NCBI RefSeq assembly: GCF_009831655.1
Contig: NZ_WRPA01000013.1
Span: 62,001-126,000 of the forward strand
Direction of reading: 5' to 3'
Length of the DNA: 64,000 nucleotides
Source of the DNA: Shewanella insulae
Lineage (GTDB): Bacteria; Pseudomonadota; Gammaproteobacteria; Enterobacterales; Shewanellaceae
Of the stretch, positions 43,364-51,528 are shown in pieces. The notes beneath the pieces are model-generated. The model was given only the letters and a program-made list of their open reading frames with translations. It did no database searches and was not told the origin of the DNA. The number at the start of each line of letters is the position of its first letter. Position 1 is the first letter of the stretch. The position numbers and the translations under genes are program-made.

Positions 43364-45550
43364 ATGGAAATCAAAGTTAATTTTCTCGATAACCTCAGAC
43401 TCGAAGCCAAGTTCGACGATTTTACCGTCACCGCCGATCAGCCTATTCGCTACAAGGGTGATGGTTCGGCGCCTAGTCCCTTTGATTACTTCTTGGCGTC
43501 GTCGGCACTGTGCGCGGCCTATTTCGTTAAGGTCTACTGCAAGGCTCGCGACATTCCCACCGACAACATTCGTCTGTCCCAGAACAATATCGTCGATCCA
43601 GAAGATCGCTATAATCAGATCTTCCAGATCCAGGTAGAGCTACCCGACGATATCTCCGACAAAGATCGCGAGGGGATCCTGCGCTCCATCGACCGTTGTA
43701 CGGTTAAAAAAGTGGTGCAGACAGGCCCAGAATTTAAGATTGAGACGGTGGAGAACCTGGACGCCGATGCCAACGCCATGTTGATGGGCCAGCCAGGTGG
43801 CGACACCAGCACCTATATCTTGGGCAAAGATCTGCCGCTTGAGCAGACCATCGCCAATATGACCGGCATTCTGGCTGAGCTGGGGATGAAGATAGAGATC
43901 TCTTCCTGGCGCAACATAGTGCCTAACGTTTGGTCGCTGCATATTCGCGATGCGGCCTCACCCATGTGCTTCACCAATGGTAAGGGCGCGACCAAGGAGA
44001 GTGCACTCTGCTCGGCGCTGGGTGAGTTTATCGAGCGTCTGAACTGTAACTTCTTCTATAACGATCAGTTCTTCGGCCTGGATATCGCCAATAGTGAGTT
44101 TGTTCACTACCCCAACGAGAAGTGGTTCGCCCTGACCGATGACGACTCGCTGCCAGCGGGTATGCTGGATGACTACAGCCTAGAGATCTATAACCCGGAT
44201 GGCGAGCTGTGCGGCTCACACCTGATCGATACCAACTCGGGCAATATAGAGCGCGGCATCTGCACCATCCCCTACAAGCGCCGCTCGGATGGCGAGACAG
44301 TCTATTTCCCTTCGAATTTGATTGAGAACCTGTTTTTAAGCAACGGCATGAGCGCGGGCAACAACCTGCAGGAGGCCGAGGTGCAGTGCCTGTCGGAGAT
44401 CTTCGAGCGCGCGGTGAAGCGCCAGATCATCGAACAGGAGATAGTGCTGCCGGACGTGCCTATGGCCGTGCTGGAGAAGTACCCCAGCATACTTGCCGGC
44501 ATCAAGGGGCTTGAAGAGCAAGGTTTCCCCGTGGTGGTGAGAGATGCCTCCCTGGGCGGTCAGTTCCCCGTGATGTGTGTGACCCTGATGAACCCCAAGA
44601 CAGGTGGCGTGTTTGCCTCCTTCGGCGCACACCCAAGCTTCGAGGTGGCACTGGAGCGCAGCCTGACCGAGCTGCTACAGGGCCGCAGTTTCGAGGGACT
44701 CAACGATGTGCCTAAGCCGACCTTCAACAGCATGGCGGTGAGCGAGCCGGAAAACTTCGTCGAGCACTTCATCGACTCTACCGGGGTGATCTCCTGGCGC
44801 TTCTTCAGCAACAAGGCGGACTATGCGTTCTGTGAGTGGGACTTCTCCGGCAGCAACGAGGAGGAGGCCAAGGGGCTGTTCGGCATCCTGGAAAGCCTGG
44901 GCAAGGAGGCCTATGTCGCCGAGTTTGAAGAGCAGGGGGCATCTGCCTGCCGTATACTTGTGCCCGGTTATTCTGAGGTCTATCCGGTGGACGACCTCAT
45001 CTGGGACAACACCAACAAGGCGCTGGACTATCGCGAGGATATCCTCAATCTGCATCGCCTGAGCGACGATGAGCTTGCCGAGCTGGTCAATCGTCTGGAA
45101 GAGAGCCAGCTGGATAACTACACGGATATCCGCACCCTGATCGGCATCGTGTTTGATGAAAACACCGTCTGGGGACAGCTGACCATTATCGAGCTTAAGA
45201 TTCTCATCTATCTGGCCCTGGGTGCCCAGGAAGAGGCGCTGGAGCTGGTGGAAGACTTCCTGCAGTTTAACGACAACACGGTTCAGCGTGGCCTCTTCTA
45301 TCAGGCGATGAGCGCGGTACTCGAGGTGACGCTGGATGAGGAGCTCGAGCTTGAGGACTTCATCGGTAACTTTACCCGCATGTTTGGTGACGAGGTGATG
45401 GCTCAGGTGGTAGGTTCTGTGAACGGCGAGGTACGCTTCTCAGGCCTTACCGAGACCAGCATGGCGCTGGAAGGCATAGAGCCGCATCTGCGTCTCATCG
45501 AGAGCTATAAGAAGCTGCATCAGGCCCGAAAAATTAAAGCCGGACTGTAA
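43364..45550 (+). CDS. OsmC-YcaO fusion protein
   Basis: A 728-residue two-domain protein. Residues 1-135 form an OsmC/Ohr-like domain with both family cysteines, Cys50 and Cys112, which reduce organic peroxides in other members. Residues about 200-600 are a YcaO domain: KESALCSALGEFIERLN (211-227), then LQEAEVQCLSEIFERAVKRQ, the ATP-binding signature, and a helical TPR-like tail. YcaO proteins activate amide backbones with ATP; E. coli YcaO is linked to RimO methylthiolation of S12. No azoline precursor, dehydrogenase or protease gene is adjacent. Confidence 0.9.
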   Translation: MEIKVNFLDNLRLEAKFDDFTVTADQPIRYKGDGSAPSPFDYFLASSALCAAYFVKVYCKARDIPTDNIRLSQNNIVDPEDRYNQIFQIQVELPDDISDKDREGILRSIDRCTVKKVVQTGPEFKIETVENLDADANAMLMGQPGGDTSTYILGKDLPLEQTIANMTGILAELGMKIEISSWRNIVPNVWSLHIRDAASPMCFTNGKGATKESALCSALGEFIERLNCNFFYNDQFFGLDIANSEFVHYPNEKWFALTDDDSLPAGMLDDYSLEIYNPDGELCGSHLIDTNSGNIERGICTIPYKRRSDGETVYFPSNLIENLFLSNGMSAGNNLQEAEVQCLSEIFERAVKRQIIEQEIVLPDVPMAVLEKYPSILAGIKGLEEQGFPVVVRDASLGGQFPVMCVTLMNPKTGGVFASFGAHPSFEVALERSLTELLQGRSFEGLNDVPKPTFNSMAVSEPENFVEHFIDSTGVISWRFFSNKADYAFCEWDFSGSNEEEAKGLFGILESLGKEAYVAEFEEQGASACRILVPGYSEVYPVDDLIWDNTNKALDYREDILNLHRLSDDELAELVNRLEESQLDNYTDIRTLIGIVFDENTVWGQLTIIELKILIYLALGAQEEALELVEDFLQFNDNTVQRGLFYQAMSAVLEVTLDEELELEDFIGNFTRMFGDEVMAQVVGSVNGEVRFSGLTETSMALEGIEPHLRLIESYKKLHQARKIKAGL

Positions 45551-45596
45551 TCTTTAGTGCTGTGAGTTACGGATAGTGAGTAGCGAATAGTGAGCT

Positions 45597-45629
45597 AAAA
45601 AAGCGAGCCTTGGTGCTCGCTTTTTTGTG
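45597..45629 (+). terminator. Terminator after the OsmC-YcaO gene
   Basis: AAAAAAGCGAGC and GCTCGCTTTTTT around CTTGGT form a strong hairpin with U run on the plus strand and, less well, on the minus strand. Confidence 0.85.
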
Positions 45630-45659
45630 CCCGCTTTTTGGTATTTGCTAGCCGAGCTA

Positions 45660-46145
45660 TTAGCCGTTGGCCTTGGCGCAGGCTATCGCCTTTTGTTGTT
45701 GCACCTCGGGGCTCTTATCTTGCATCGCCTTGAGGATCAACTCGTTACAGCGCTTCTGCGCCTGTTGCTGCTCGCTGCGCGAGCTTGGCTTGCCTATGTG
45801 GGCGATCATAGGTTTATAGCTGAGGGAGGCGTTACAGTACATGGTCGACAGGTGTCTGCCGTGCTGATTGAGATCGTCACGCCTGGAGAGCTGCTGGCAC
45901 AGACTGGTAAACATGCGCTTGGCCTTGCGGGTGCAATAGGCGTATTGGGTGACGTCCTGTTTGGTGTCGGCGCAGACGCTCTGCTCCCGGATACGCCACA
46001 GCTGATGTTGAAAGCCGATGGCCGTATCTTCATACACCAGGCGCTGACTGACAAGGCGGGTGTTGGCGGCATCTTCATAGCTGGTGACAATGTTGCTGCT
46101 GACCATTTCCAAATAGGCGGCAAACAGCTGAGAGATAGGGTCCAT
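45660..46145 (-). CDS. Protein of unknown function, cysteine-containing
   Basis: A 161-residue, mostly helical protein with at least six scattered cysteines (VCADTK, AYCTRKAK, SLCQQL, MYCNAS, KRCNEL, IACAKANG). Not recognised; no clear signal peptide, although it could be exported from an alternative start. The gene lies between the OsmC-YcaO terminator and the divergent PAP2 gene. Confidence 0.55.
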   Translation of the reverse strand: MDPISQLFAAYLEMVSSNIVTSYEDAANTRLVSQRLVYEDTAIGFQHQLWRIREQSVCADTKQDVTQYAYCTRKAKRMFTSLCQQLSRRDDLNQHGRHLSTMYCNASLSYKPMIAHIGKPSSRSEQQQAQKRCNELILKAMQDKSPEVQQQKAIACAKANG

Positions 46146-46341
46146 GACTCGTCCTTAAGTGGTTAGCCTTAGCGCTTTCCTTGCTAAGGTTTTTGGTTGT
46201 TTTTAGTTATCAATTACTTGGTTCGTTTAATTGGCGGCGATATTTTACGCAATTTGGCGCACTTAGGCTAGTGATTAGCCGCGGCTTACCCAATTTGCAT
46301 CTACACTTTGAGCAAGTGTTTGCTTTGTTGAGAATCTAGCT

Positions 46342-47679
46342 ATGTCATTAAAAGCCATGCCAATAAAAGCCATGCCGTTAAAAGCCAGCGCCCTGTTGGC
46401 AATGAGTCTGAGCCTTACCGCCGTGGCGGCACCCGATAATGCCATTAATGAGTCGATAGACGATGGGTTTGTCGAGGCCGGGGACATACTGGTGATCGCC
46501 ATTCCGGCGACGGGTTACCTGGCGTCCTGGCTCTATGATGACTTTGAGGGAGCCAAGCAGCTAACCTTTTCTGTACTGACGACGCAATTGATCGTTGAGG
46601 TGACCAAGAGCACTGTGGGGCGCTATCGACCAAATTCGACCGTGGCGGGCGGCAGTTATAAGTCTTTTCCTTCGGGCCATTCCGCGGGAGCCTTCTCTGG
46701 TGCAGCCTTTTTGCAGTCGCGATATGGCAGCGCTTGGGGGATCCCTGCCTATCTTGGAGCCGGCGTAGTAGCGGCCAGTAGGGTACATGGTAGGCGTCAT
46801 TATGCCGATGATGTTCTCGGTGGTGCTGGCATCGCCATCCTGGTAAATCAGTATTTCGTCGAGCAATACGATAACCAAGGTCTGGCCGTATCCCTCTTTC
46901 CCAACGATGAAGGTGGTCTGCAATTTAATATCTCAATGCCTCTGGATGGCCCCCTGAATGGACGAGCTGGTCCGCGCGCCGAGAAGCTTGCCCAGCCTTA
47001 CGTCCAAGGCCCCAAACGTCATCGTTTTGCCGTCAATCTTGGCTTTAATATGACTGATTCCCTCGGTATGGCGGGGGTGAAGAGTTTGCTACCCGATGAA
47101 CAGCTGGTGGACGATCATCAGCCTTTCTCCTATCTCATGTACGAGTACTTAGATTCTGACGTGACGTCGTTACAGCTGGAGCTTTCACCCAACGAGACCC
47201 GTGTCTTTGGCACCCTATCGGGAGAGTTTGAACTGGATGGTAAGCAATATCAGGATGGCGACTCCCTCTATCTGGCCTTTAAGCAGTGGAGCCTGGGATC
47301 GCAATATTTCTATCGATTCGCGCCCCAGGGAGATTGGCATTTTAAGCTGGGGGGGGGCCTGTACGCCTATTGGGTCGAGCTGGAGGCAGACTATCTGACC
47401 GGTGGCCAGTATGCCGGAGAGGGCAGCCTGGAGGTGATGCCCTCTATCGAAGGGCTAACCCGTTATCATATCGGTGGCGGCCTGTCGGCCGATGCCATGG
47501 GACGTTTTCAGGCCTGGTCTGGCAATCAGCTAGTGGCGGCGGAAGCTGGGCTAAGCTATGCCCTGGGCGAAGAGTGGCTGATGGGACTCAAGTATGCCTA
47601 CTCTGAGGCCAAATGGGATGGGCTCAATATGGAGTATCAGACAGATTCTATCGTGCTCACGGTCGAGAATCGCTTTTAG
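46342..47679 (+). CDS. PAP2 phosphatase fused to a probable outer-membrane beta-barrel
   Basis: A 445-residue protein. Residues 50-165 hold the three PAP2 motifs: KSTVGRYRP (89-97), SFPSGH (108-113) and SRVHGRRHYADD (146-157), which dephosphorylate lipid or lipid-A-type phosphates. From about 225 the sequence becomes strand-rich with alternating polarity (VTSLQLELSPNETRVFGTLS, WHFKLGGGLYAYWVELEAD) and ends in a terminal Phe, typical of outer-membrane barrels. The N-terminus carries a 5-codon repeat (KAMPI/KAMPL/KASAL). The barrel part is an inference from composition. Confidence 0.72.
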   Translation: MSLKAMPIKAMPLKASALLAMSLSLTAVAAPDNAINESIDDGFVEAGDILVIAIPATGYLASWLYDDFEGAKQLTFSVLTTQLIVEVTKSTVGRYRPNSTVAGGSYKSFPSGHSAGAFSGAAFLQSRYGSAWGIPAYLGAGVVAASRVHGRRHYADDVLGGAGIAILVNQYFVEQYDNQGLAVSLFPNDEGGLQFNISMPLDGPLNGRAGPRAEKLAQPYVQGPKRHRFAVNLGFNMTDSLGMAGVKSLLPDEQLVDDHQPFSYLMYEYLDSDVTSLQLELSPNETRVFGTLSGEFELDGKQYQDGDSLYLAFKQWSLGSQYFYRFAPQGDWHFKLGGGLYAYWVELEADYLTGGQYAGEGSLEVMPSIEGLTRYHIGGGLSADAMGRFQAWSGNQLVAAEAGLSYALGEEWLMGLKYAYSEAKWDGLNMEYQTDSIVLTVENRF

Positions 47680-47718
47680 CCTGGCCACCTGCTTGCAATC
47701 TGCAGGCGGCAGGCTTTT
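47679..47718 (+). terminator. Terminator after the PAP2 gene
   Basis: GCCTGGCCACCTGC and GCAGGCGGCAGGC form a GC-rich stem with two mismatches around TTGCAATCT, followed by TTTT. It starts on the last base of the stop codon. Confidence 0.65.
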
Positions 47719-47738
47719 GGTGTCCTAATGTGGCGATA

Positions 47739-48491
47739 TTAACCGAGTAACTCTTCCACGTATGGGCGCACAGCTTCTATAGTGTCTAGCTCGTTGGGAA
47801 TGGCGATGCTGCGATAACCGTCACCCAGGAAGGCGCGATCCACTTCGATCAGTACGCCTGTCTCCTCGCCGTTGTCGACGAAGCTGACTTCCAGCTCCCT
47901 GGCGCCGAAGAAGGAGTGAGACTCAGGTTTAAACTCATATTCTTGATAGCAGGGCAGATGCGAGGAGAATTCGTGGGCGTGGATATAGCCCGCCTCGATA
48001 TCTGTCTTGTAGAGACGATAGCCCGCCTGCTCGATAAGCTCTAACACTGCCAGCTGGGTGGGGGAGGGTAAGATGGTCAGCGGGTCTTTGTCGCTACCGT
48101 CGATGCCGTTCTTGATATCCAGGCCGGTCTGCAGCCAGATCTTGCCGATGCGCTGGCCGAAGAGGCGGGTGGCCGGGATCTCCGGATGCAAGTTGAGGTT
48201 AAATTGGCGCGTGATGGTCTCACCCGGGGCTATGGTCTGCTTCAGCATGGGCTTCCAGCTCTGCAGTACCAGGCTCTTATTGTATTTTATCTCATCGTCG
48301 CCAACGCTTTTTTCCGCCTTGGCCTCGGCCATGATGGCGAACTCCAGGCCGTTGAGTTCCTGTTCTACCTCACCGCCTGTGATCACTACCTCGATGCGAA
48401 AGGGCTCTCCGGCGCGCAGTTGCTCATCGAGTAATATGGTATCGACGCTGGCCTTGCCTATGCCGACACTGGCTAAGATCTTCTTTAACAT
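47739..48491 (-). CDS. Spo0M-like arrestin-fold protein
   Basis: A 250-residue protein matching the SpoOM/Spo0M family: MLKKILASVGIGKASVDTIL, then LRAGEPFRIEVVITGG and NLNLHPEIPATRLFG, with a beta-sandwich arrestin-like fold. The C-terminal part has YQEYEFKP and GARELEVSFVDNGEETGVLI. In Bacillus it affects sporulation control; in this non-sporing bacterium its role is unknown. I start at ATG 48491 with AAGGAAAGAG upstream; an in-frame ATG at 48545 would add 18 residues. Confidence 0.85.
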   Translation of the reverse strand: MLKKILASVGIGKASVDTILLDEQLRAGEPFRIEVVITGGEVEQELNGLEFAIMAEAKAEKSVGDDEIKYNKSLVLQSWKPMLKQTIAPGETITRQFNLNLHPEIPATRLFGQRIGKIWLQTGLDIKNGIDGSDKDPLTILPSPTQLAVLELIEQAGYRLYKTDIEAGYIHAHEFSSHLPCYQEYEFKPESHSFFGARELEVSFVDNGEETGVLIEVDRAFLGDGYRSIAIPNELDTIEAVRPYVEELLG

Positions 48492-48628
48492 TCTCTTTCC
48501 TTGTTGTTTTTCGAGAGGATTTTTAACTTGCGCAGACCCTAACATTGTCTGTTTAGGGCTGCAACTCCGGCAGCGTAATCGCCTATTGCGCCTAAAGGCC
48601 GGGCTTTCGCTGAGTGCTCTTCTGGCGA

Positions 48629-49519
48629 CTAAGGCGCCGCTCGCTGGGCCGTCGAAGCCAACAGCAGCTGATAGAGGTGTTTAGCCGCAGGCCCCGTCTT
48701 TGCCCCCTTGGGGAGCGTCAGATGCAGGGGCACCTGATAGCTGTGGGCATGCTCTAGGTTGAGCACGCTAACGTTTGGGTCTCGGTATCTCTCAATGACG
48801 TGGTGTGGCACGCGGCAGTAACCGAGCCCAAGAGTGACCGCCTGCCAAGCGTGGTCGAAATTATCTACCGTGATGCGTTGATTGGACTTTAGCCAGCCGA
48901 CATCCTGTTGACTTGTGTCGCCCAGATCGCGGATCACTATTTGGCGGTTGATGGCCAGATCAGCCGTAGTCGGCGAGGGAATAGCGGCGAGGGGATGTTG
49001 CCTGGCGACAACGGGGTAAAGCTTGACCAGGGCGAAGGTCTCAGAGGGATAGTCTTTGATAGGCAGATTGATGATGGAGATATCAGCCTGCTCCTCCACC
49101 ACCATCTGGGTGGTTTTTGACAGGGAGGTTTCGACCACCTTGACCGAGGTGGCACTGTTGTGGGTGAGGAACTCACTCATAGGCTGAAACAGCCAGCTGC
49201 GGTCGCAGAGATGATCTATGGCGACCACGAGTTGTGACTCTAAACCGCTGGCGATCTGGGTGCTGAGTTCCTCGAGGGTCCTAGCCTGCTCTAGCATGGC
49301 ATTGGCTCGCCTAAGTAGCGACTTGCCCTGATCTGTGAGCACCGCCTTGCGCCCTTCGATGCGCAGCAGCGGCAGGTCCAGCTGAGCTTCCAGTTTCTTC
49401 ACTGCGTAGATCAAGGTGGTGTGGCTCTTGTTGAGGGACAGCGCCGCCGCCTGAATGCTGCCCGCCTTATCTATCTCCAGTAGCGTCTGCCACTGATCTA
49501 GGGTCGTCTTGAGTTTCAT
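48629..49519 (-). CDS. LysR-family transcriptional regulator
   Basis: A 296-residue LysR regulator. The helix-turn-helix is in the first 60 residues (QTLLEIDKAGSIQAAALSLN, then SHTTLIYAVKKLEAQL). An effector domain follows from about residue 90. It is divergent from the ydhR-like gene (49698) across about 178 bp, a classic arrangement for a regulator and its target. The nature of its ligand is not readable. Confidence 0.88.
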   Translation of the reverse strand: MKLKTTLDQWQTLLEIDKAGSIQAAALSLNKSHTTLIYAVKKLEAQLDLPLLRIEGRKAVLTDQGKSLLRRANAMLEQARTLEELSTQIASGLESQLVVAIDHLCDRSWLFQPMSEFLTHNSATSVKVVETSLSKTTQMVVEEQADISIINLPIKDYPSETFALVKLYPVVARQHPLAAIPSPTTADLAINRQIVIRDLGDTSQQDVGWLKSNQRITVDNFDHAWQAVTLGLGYCRVPHHVIERYRDPNVSVLNLEHAHSYQVPLHLTLPKGAKTGPAAKHLYQLLLASTAQRAAP

Positions 49520-49635
49520 TGGTTTAATTTCTCTACATTAATGCGCAATATTATGAACTTTAATGTCTATATTTTGCGAGTAGTATGACACTCATCAACG
49601 GAAAACGCCTAGCACGTTTGCCAAGAAGCCTTACA

Positions 49636-49660
49636 AGCTCCCTCACCTTTGGAGGGAGCT
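49636..49660 (+). promoter_or_regulatory. Hairpin in the leader of the ydhR-like gene
   Basis: AGCTCCCTC (49636-49644) pairs perfectly with GAGGGAGCT (49652-49660) around ACCTTTG. It lies between the LysR divergon promoters and the ATG at 49698, followed by the near-palindrome ATTGATGATCAAT. No U run follows, so it is not an ordinary terminator. Confidence 0.5.
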
Positions 49661-49697
49661 GATTGATGATCAATTAAACCGCATCTGGAGAGAGACG

Positions 49698-50003
49698 ATG
49701 AGCAAGTTATTACAGGTAGATTTTGCATTTGAAGGCCCTTTTGGTCAGGAGATGGCCGAGCAGTTGGTAGGGCTGGCCGAGTCCATCAATCAGGAGCCTG
49801 GAATGATCTGGAAGATCTGGACGGAGAGTGAGAAGAATAAGTTAGGCGGCGGCATCTATCTGTTCGAAGATGAAGCCTCGGCGCGTGCCTATCTTGCGAT
49901 GCACAGCGCCCGCCTCAAGGCGATGGGCGTCGACGAGGTACGCGGTCAGATCTTCGATATTAACCTGCCACTGTCGGCTATCAATAAGGCCCCGCTGGCC
50001 TAA
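49698..50003 (+). CDS. ydhR: YdhR-family monooxygenase-like protein
   Basis: A 101-residue dimeric alpha+beta barrel protein closely patterned on E. coli Ydh[21 protein letters not shown], then [20 protein letters not shown] and the final [11 protein letters not shown]. The family is a putative mono-oxygenase of unknown substrate. The next membrane-protein gene starts 11 bp after its stop, so the two form a small operon, probably controlled by the divergent LysR. Confidence 0.88.
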   Translation: MSKLLQVDFAFEGPFGQEMAEQLVGLAESINQEPGMIWKIWTESEKNKLGGGIYLFEDEASARAYLAMHSARLKAMGVDEVRGQIFDINLPLSAINKAPLA

Positions 50004-50014
50004 GGAGTGCTGAG

Positions 50015-50395
50015 ATGACCAACAAGGTTTTCTTGAGTCTACACGGCGCCATTTACGGCTTGTTCGCCATAGTGCTCTTTTTCCTGCCGTTGCAGGTATG
50101 GCCCCTCTATGGCGTGAAGATACAGGATCAGTATGCCTATTTCCTGTCTCAGCATACGAGCATCTTCTTAGGTGGCGTTGCACTTGTGGCCTGGCTACTT
50201 AGGGAGTTAGCCCAGGGGGAGGTGGCGAAGAAGCTGATATTGGCGTTACTCCTCACCAATCTTTTGGGAGTGGTGATCACCACTTATGCCGGTGTGAAGG
50301 GAATATTTACCGGTTTTGGCTGGAGCGATCCCATCTTCTTCGCCGTGATGGCCCTGCTGTCGGCGGCCCAATATCGTAAACAGGGGGGGCTTTAG
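50015..50395 (+). CDS. Four-helix inner-membrane protein of unknown function
   Basis: A 126-residue protein with about four hydrophobic segments: SLHGAIYGLFAIVLFFLPLQ, HTSIFLGGVALVAWLL, LILALLLTNLLGVVITTYAG and FFAVMALLSAAQY. Not recognised at family level, though it resembles small DUF4345-like proteins. Co-transcribed with the ydhR-like gene. Confidence 0.65.
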   Translation: MTNKVFLSLHGAIYGLFAIVLFFLPLQVWPLYGVKIQDQYAYFLSQHTSIFLGGVALVAWLLRELAQGEVAKKLILALLLTNLLGVVITTYAGVKGIFTGFGWSDPIFFAVMALLSAAQYRKQGGL

Positions 50396-50473
50396 CCCAA
50401 TAAGGTTCACATCTTGGCTCACTCAGGGTAGAGTACGCGTCATTGAGTTAGGCCTAATTGCAGGCCGATAGAG

Positions 50474-50734
50474 ATGAGAAGCAAACTGATGAGCGATGAG
50501 CAAAGCGTAATCGATAACCTGGACGATCTAGCCAGCTTCCTGCTGCAGGTAGAAAACGGTGGCCTGGGACTGGAAGGGGTCGAGGGCGTCGGCATGGCAA
50601 CCAATAATGCCGATGGCCGTCATTTTGTGGCCGTATTCGATAAGAACCACAAGCTGCTGCATGCCCGCTGGATCACAGATGAAGTGTTCGAGCAGGGTAA
50701 GGAGATGGTTCGTCACGGCGTCTCTAAGCACTGA
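50474..50734 (+). CDS. Small acidic protein of unknown function
   Basis: Up to 86 residues; ATG 50489 (MSDEQSVIDNLDD) is the more likely start, with GAGAAG six bases upstream. Helical N-terminus, then GHxxxAVFDKNHKLLHARW-like strand and a basic end. Not recognised. It is followed by a terminator hairpin. Confidence 0.55.
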   Translation: MRSKLMSDEQSVIDNLDDLASFLLQVENGGLGLEGVEGVGMATNNADGRHFVAVFDKNHKLLHARWITDEVFEQGKEMVRHGVSKH

Positions 50735-50761
50735 GACCTGGCTAAACGCTAAAGATAAGAG

Positions 50762-50795
50762 AAGCCCATGGCATCAAGTCCTGGGCTTTTTTATT
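50762..50795 (+). terminator. Terminator before the 9-bp repeat tract
   Basis: AAGCCCATGG and CCTGGGCTT pair around CATCAAGT, followed by TTTTTATTT. Confidence 0.75.
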
Positions 50796-50814
50796 TGCGG
50801 TATGATGTGACGTG

Positions 50815-50875
50815 CTTACCTAGTCGCTTAGTCACTTAGTCACTTAGTCACTTAGTCGCTTAGTTGCTTAGTTCG
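50815..50875. repeat. Degenerate 9-bp tandem repeat
   Basis: About six copies of a CTTAGTCAC/CTTAGTCGC unit in a row (3 exact CTTAGTCAC plus variants CTTAGTCGC and CTTAGTTG) in the gap before the DUF985 gene. Such tracts are prone to slippage. Confidence 0.85.
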
Positions 50876-50977
50876 AGTCACAGCATGAAGCATCAATATA
50901 GGTTAGAGTGCTAGGTCGTTGGCGTAAGGCCATGGGCCCTAAAGCCAAGGCGAATTAAATATTGAGAAGGAGAAGTT

Positions 50978-51448
50978 ATGCAGCGCGCGGAAGATTTCAT
51001 TAACGCCTTGCAGTTAGAGCAACATGTGGAAGGGGGTTACTATCGCTCCTCCTATCGGGCGGTAGAGGCCTTCGATGACAGGCGTCAGCTGTGGACCAGT
51101 ATCTATTTCCTGCTACGAACCGGTGAGGTGTCTCACTTTCATCGTTTAACCGCCGACGAGATGTGGTATTTTCATGGCGGCGAGCCTCTGACCATCTATA
51201 TGATCGATGCAGCTGGAGAGTTGACCACGGCTGAGCTGGGGCTGGACGTTGCCGCCGGTCAGCGGCCACAATTTCTGGTGCCTAAGGGTTGTATATTCGG
51301 CTCAGCCATGAATAATCCGGGCTTCTCGCTGGTGGGCTGCATGGTATCGCCAGGCTTTACCTTCGAGGACTTCGAGTTGTTTGAACGCCAGCCTCTGCTG
51401 GATGCCTATCCTCAGCATAAGGCGATCATAGAGCGTCTGACCCGTTAA
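50978..51448 (+). CDS. DUF985 / cupin_5 family protein
   Basis: A 156-residue cupin of the DUF985 family: NALQLEQHVEGGYYRSSYRA, IYFLLRTGEVSHFHRLTADE, WYFHGGEPLTIYMID, and GCMVSPGFTFEDFELF. The metal-binding His/Glu positions are in the SHFHRL and ADEMWYFHGG segments. Function unknown. AGGAGAAG six bases before the ATG is the ribosome site. Confidence 0.88.
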   Translation: MQRAEDFINALQLEQHVEGGYYRSSYRAVEAFDDRRQLWTSIYFLLRTGEVSHFHRLTADEMWYFHGGEPLTIYMIDAAGELTTAELGLDVAAGQRPQFLVPKGCIFGSAMNNPGFSLVGCMVSPGFTFEDFELFERQPLLDAYPQHKAIIERLTR

Positions 51449-51483
51449 TTCTGTTGCCTGTCTTGCTGCTTATTTAGCGGATA

Positions 51484-51511
51484 AAAAGGGCGGCCTATAG
51501 AGGCCGCCCTT
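51484..51511. terminator. Bidirectional terminator
   Basis: AAGGGCGGCC and GGCCGCCCTT form a 10-bp perfect stem around TATAGA, between the convergent DUF985 and nuclease genes. Confidence 0.85.
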
Positions 51512-51528
51512 AATGCTTTAGCGAGAGA

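Noticed and set aside
43364..45550. A full azoline (TOMM) biosynthetic cluster around YcaO
   Set aside because: No precursor peptide, dehydrogenase, E1-like partner or transporter is adjacent, and the architecture is the OsmC-YcaO housekeeping type.
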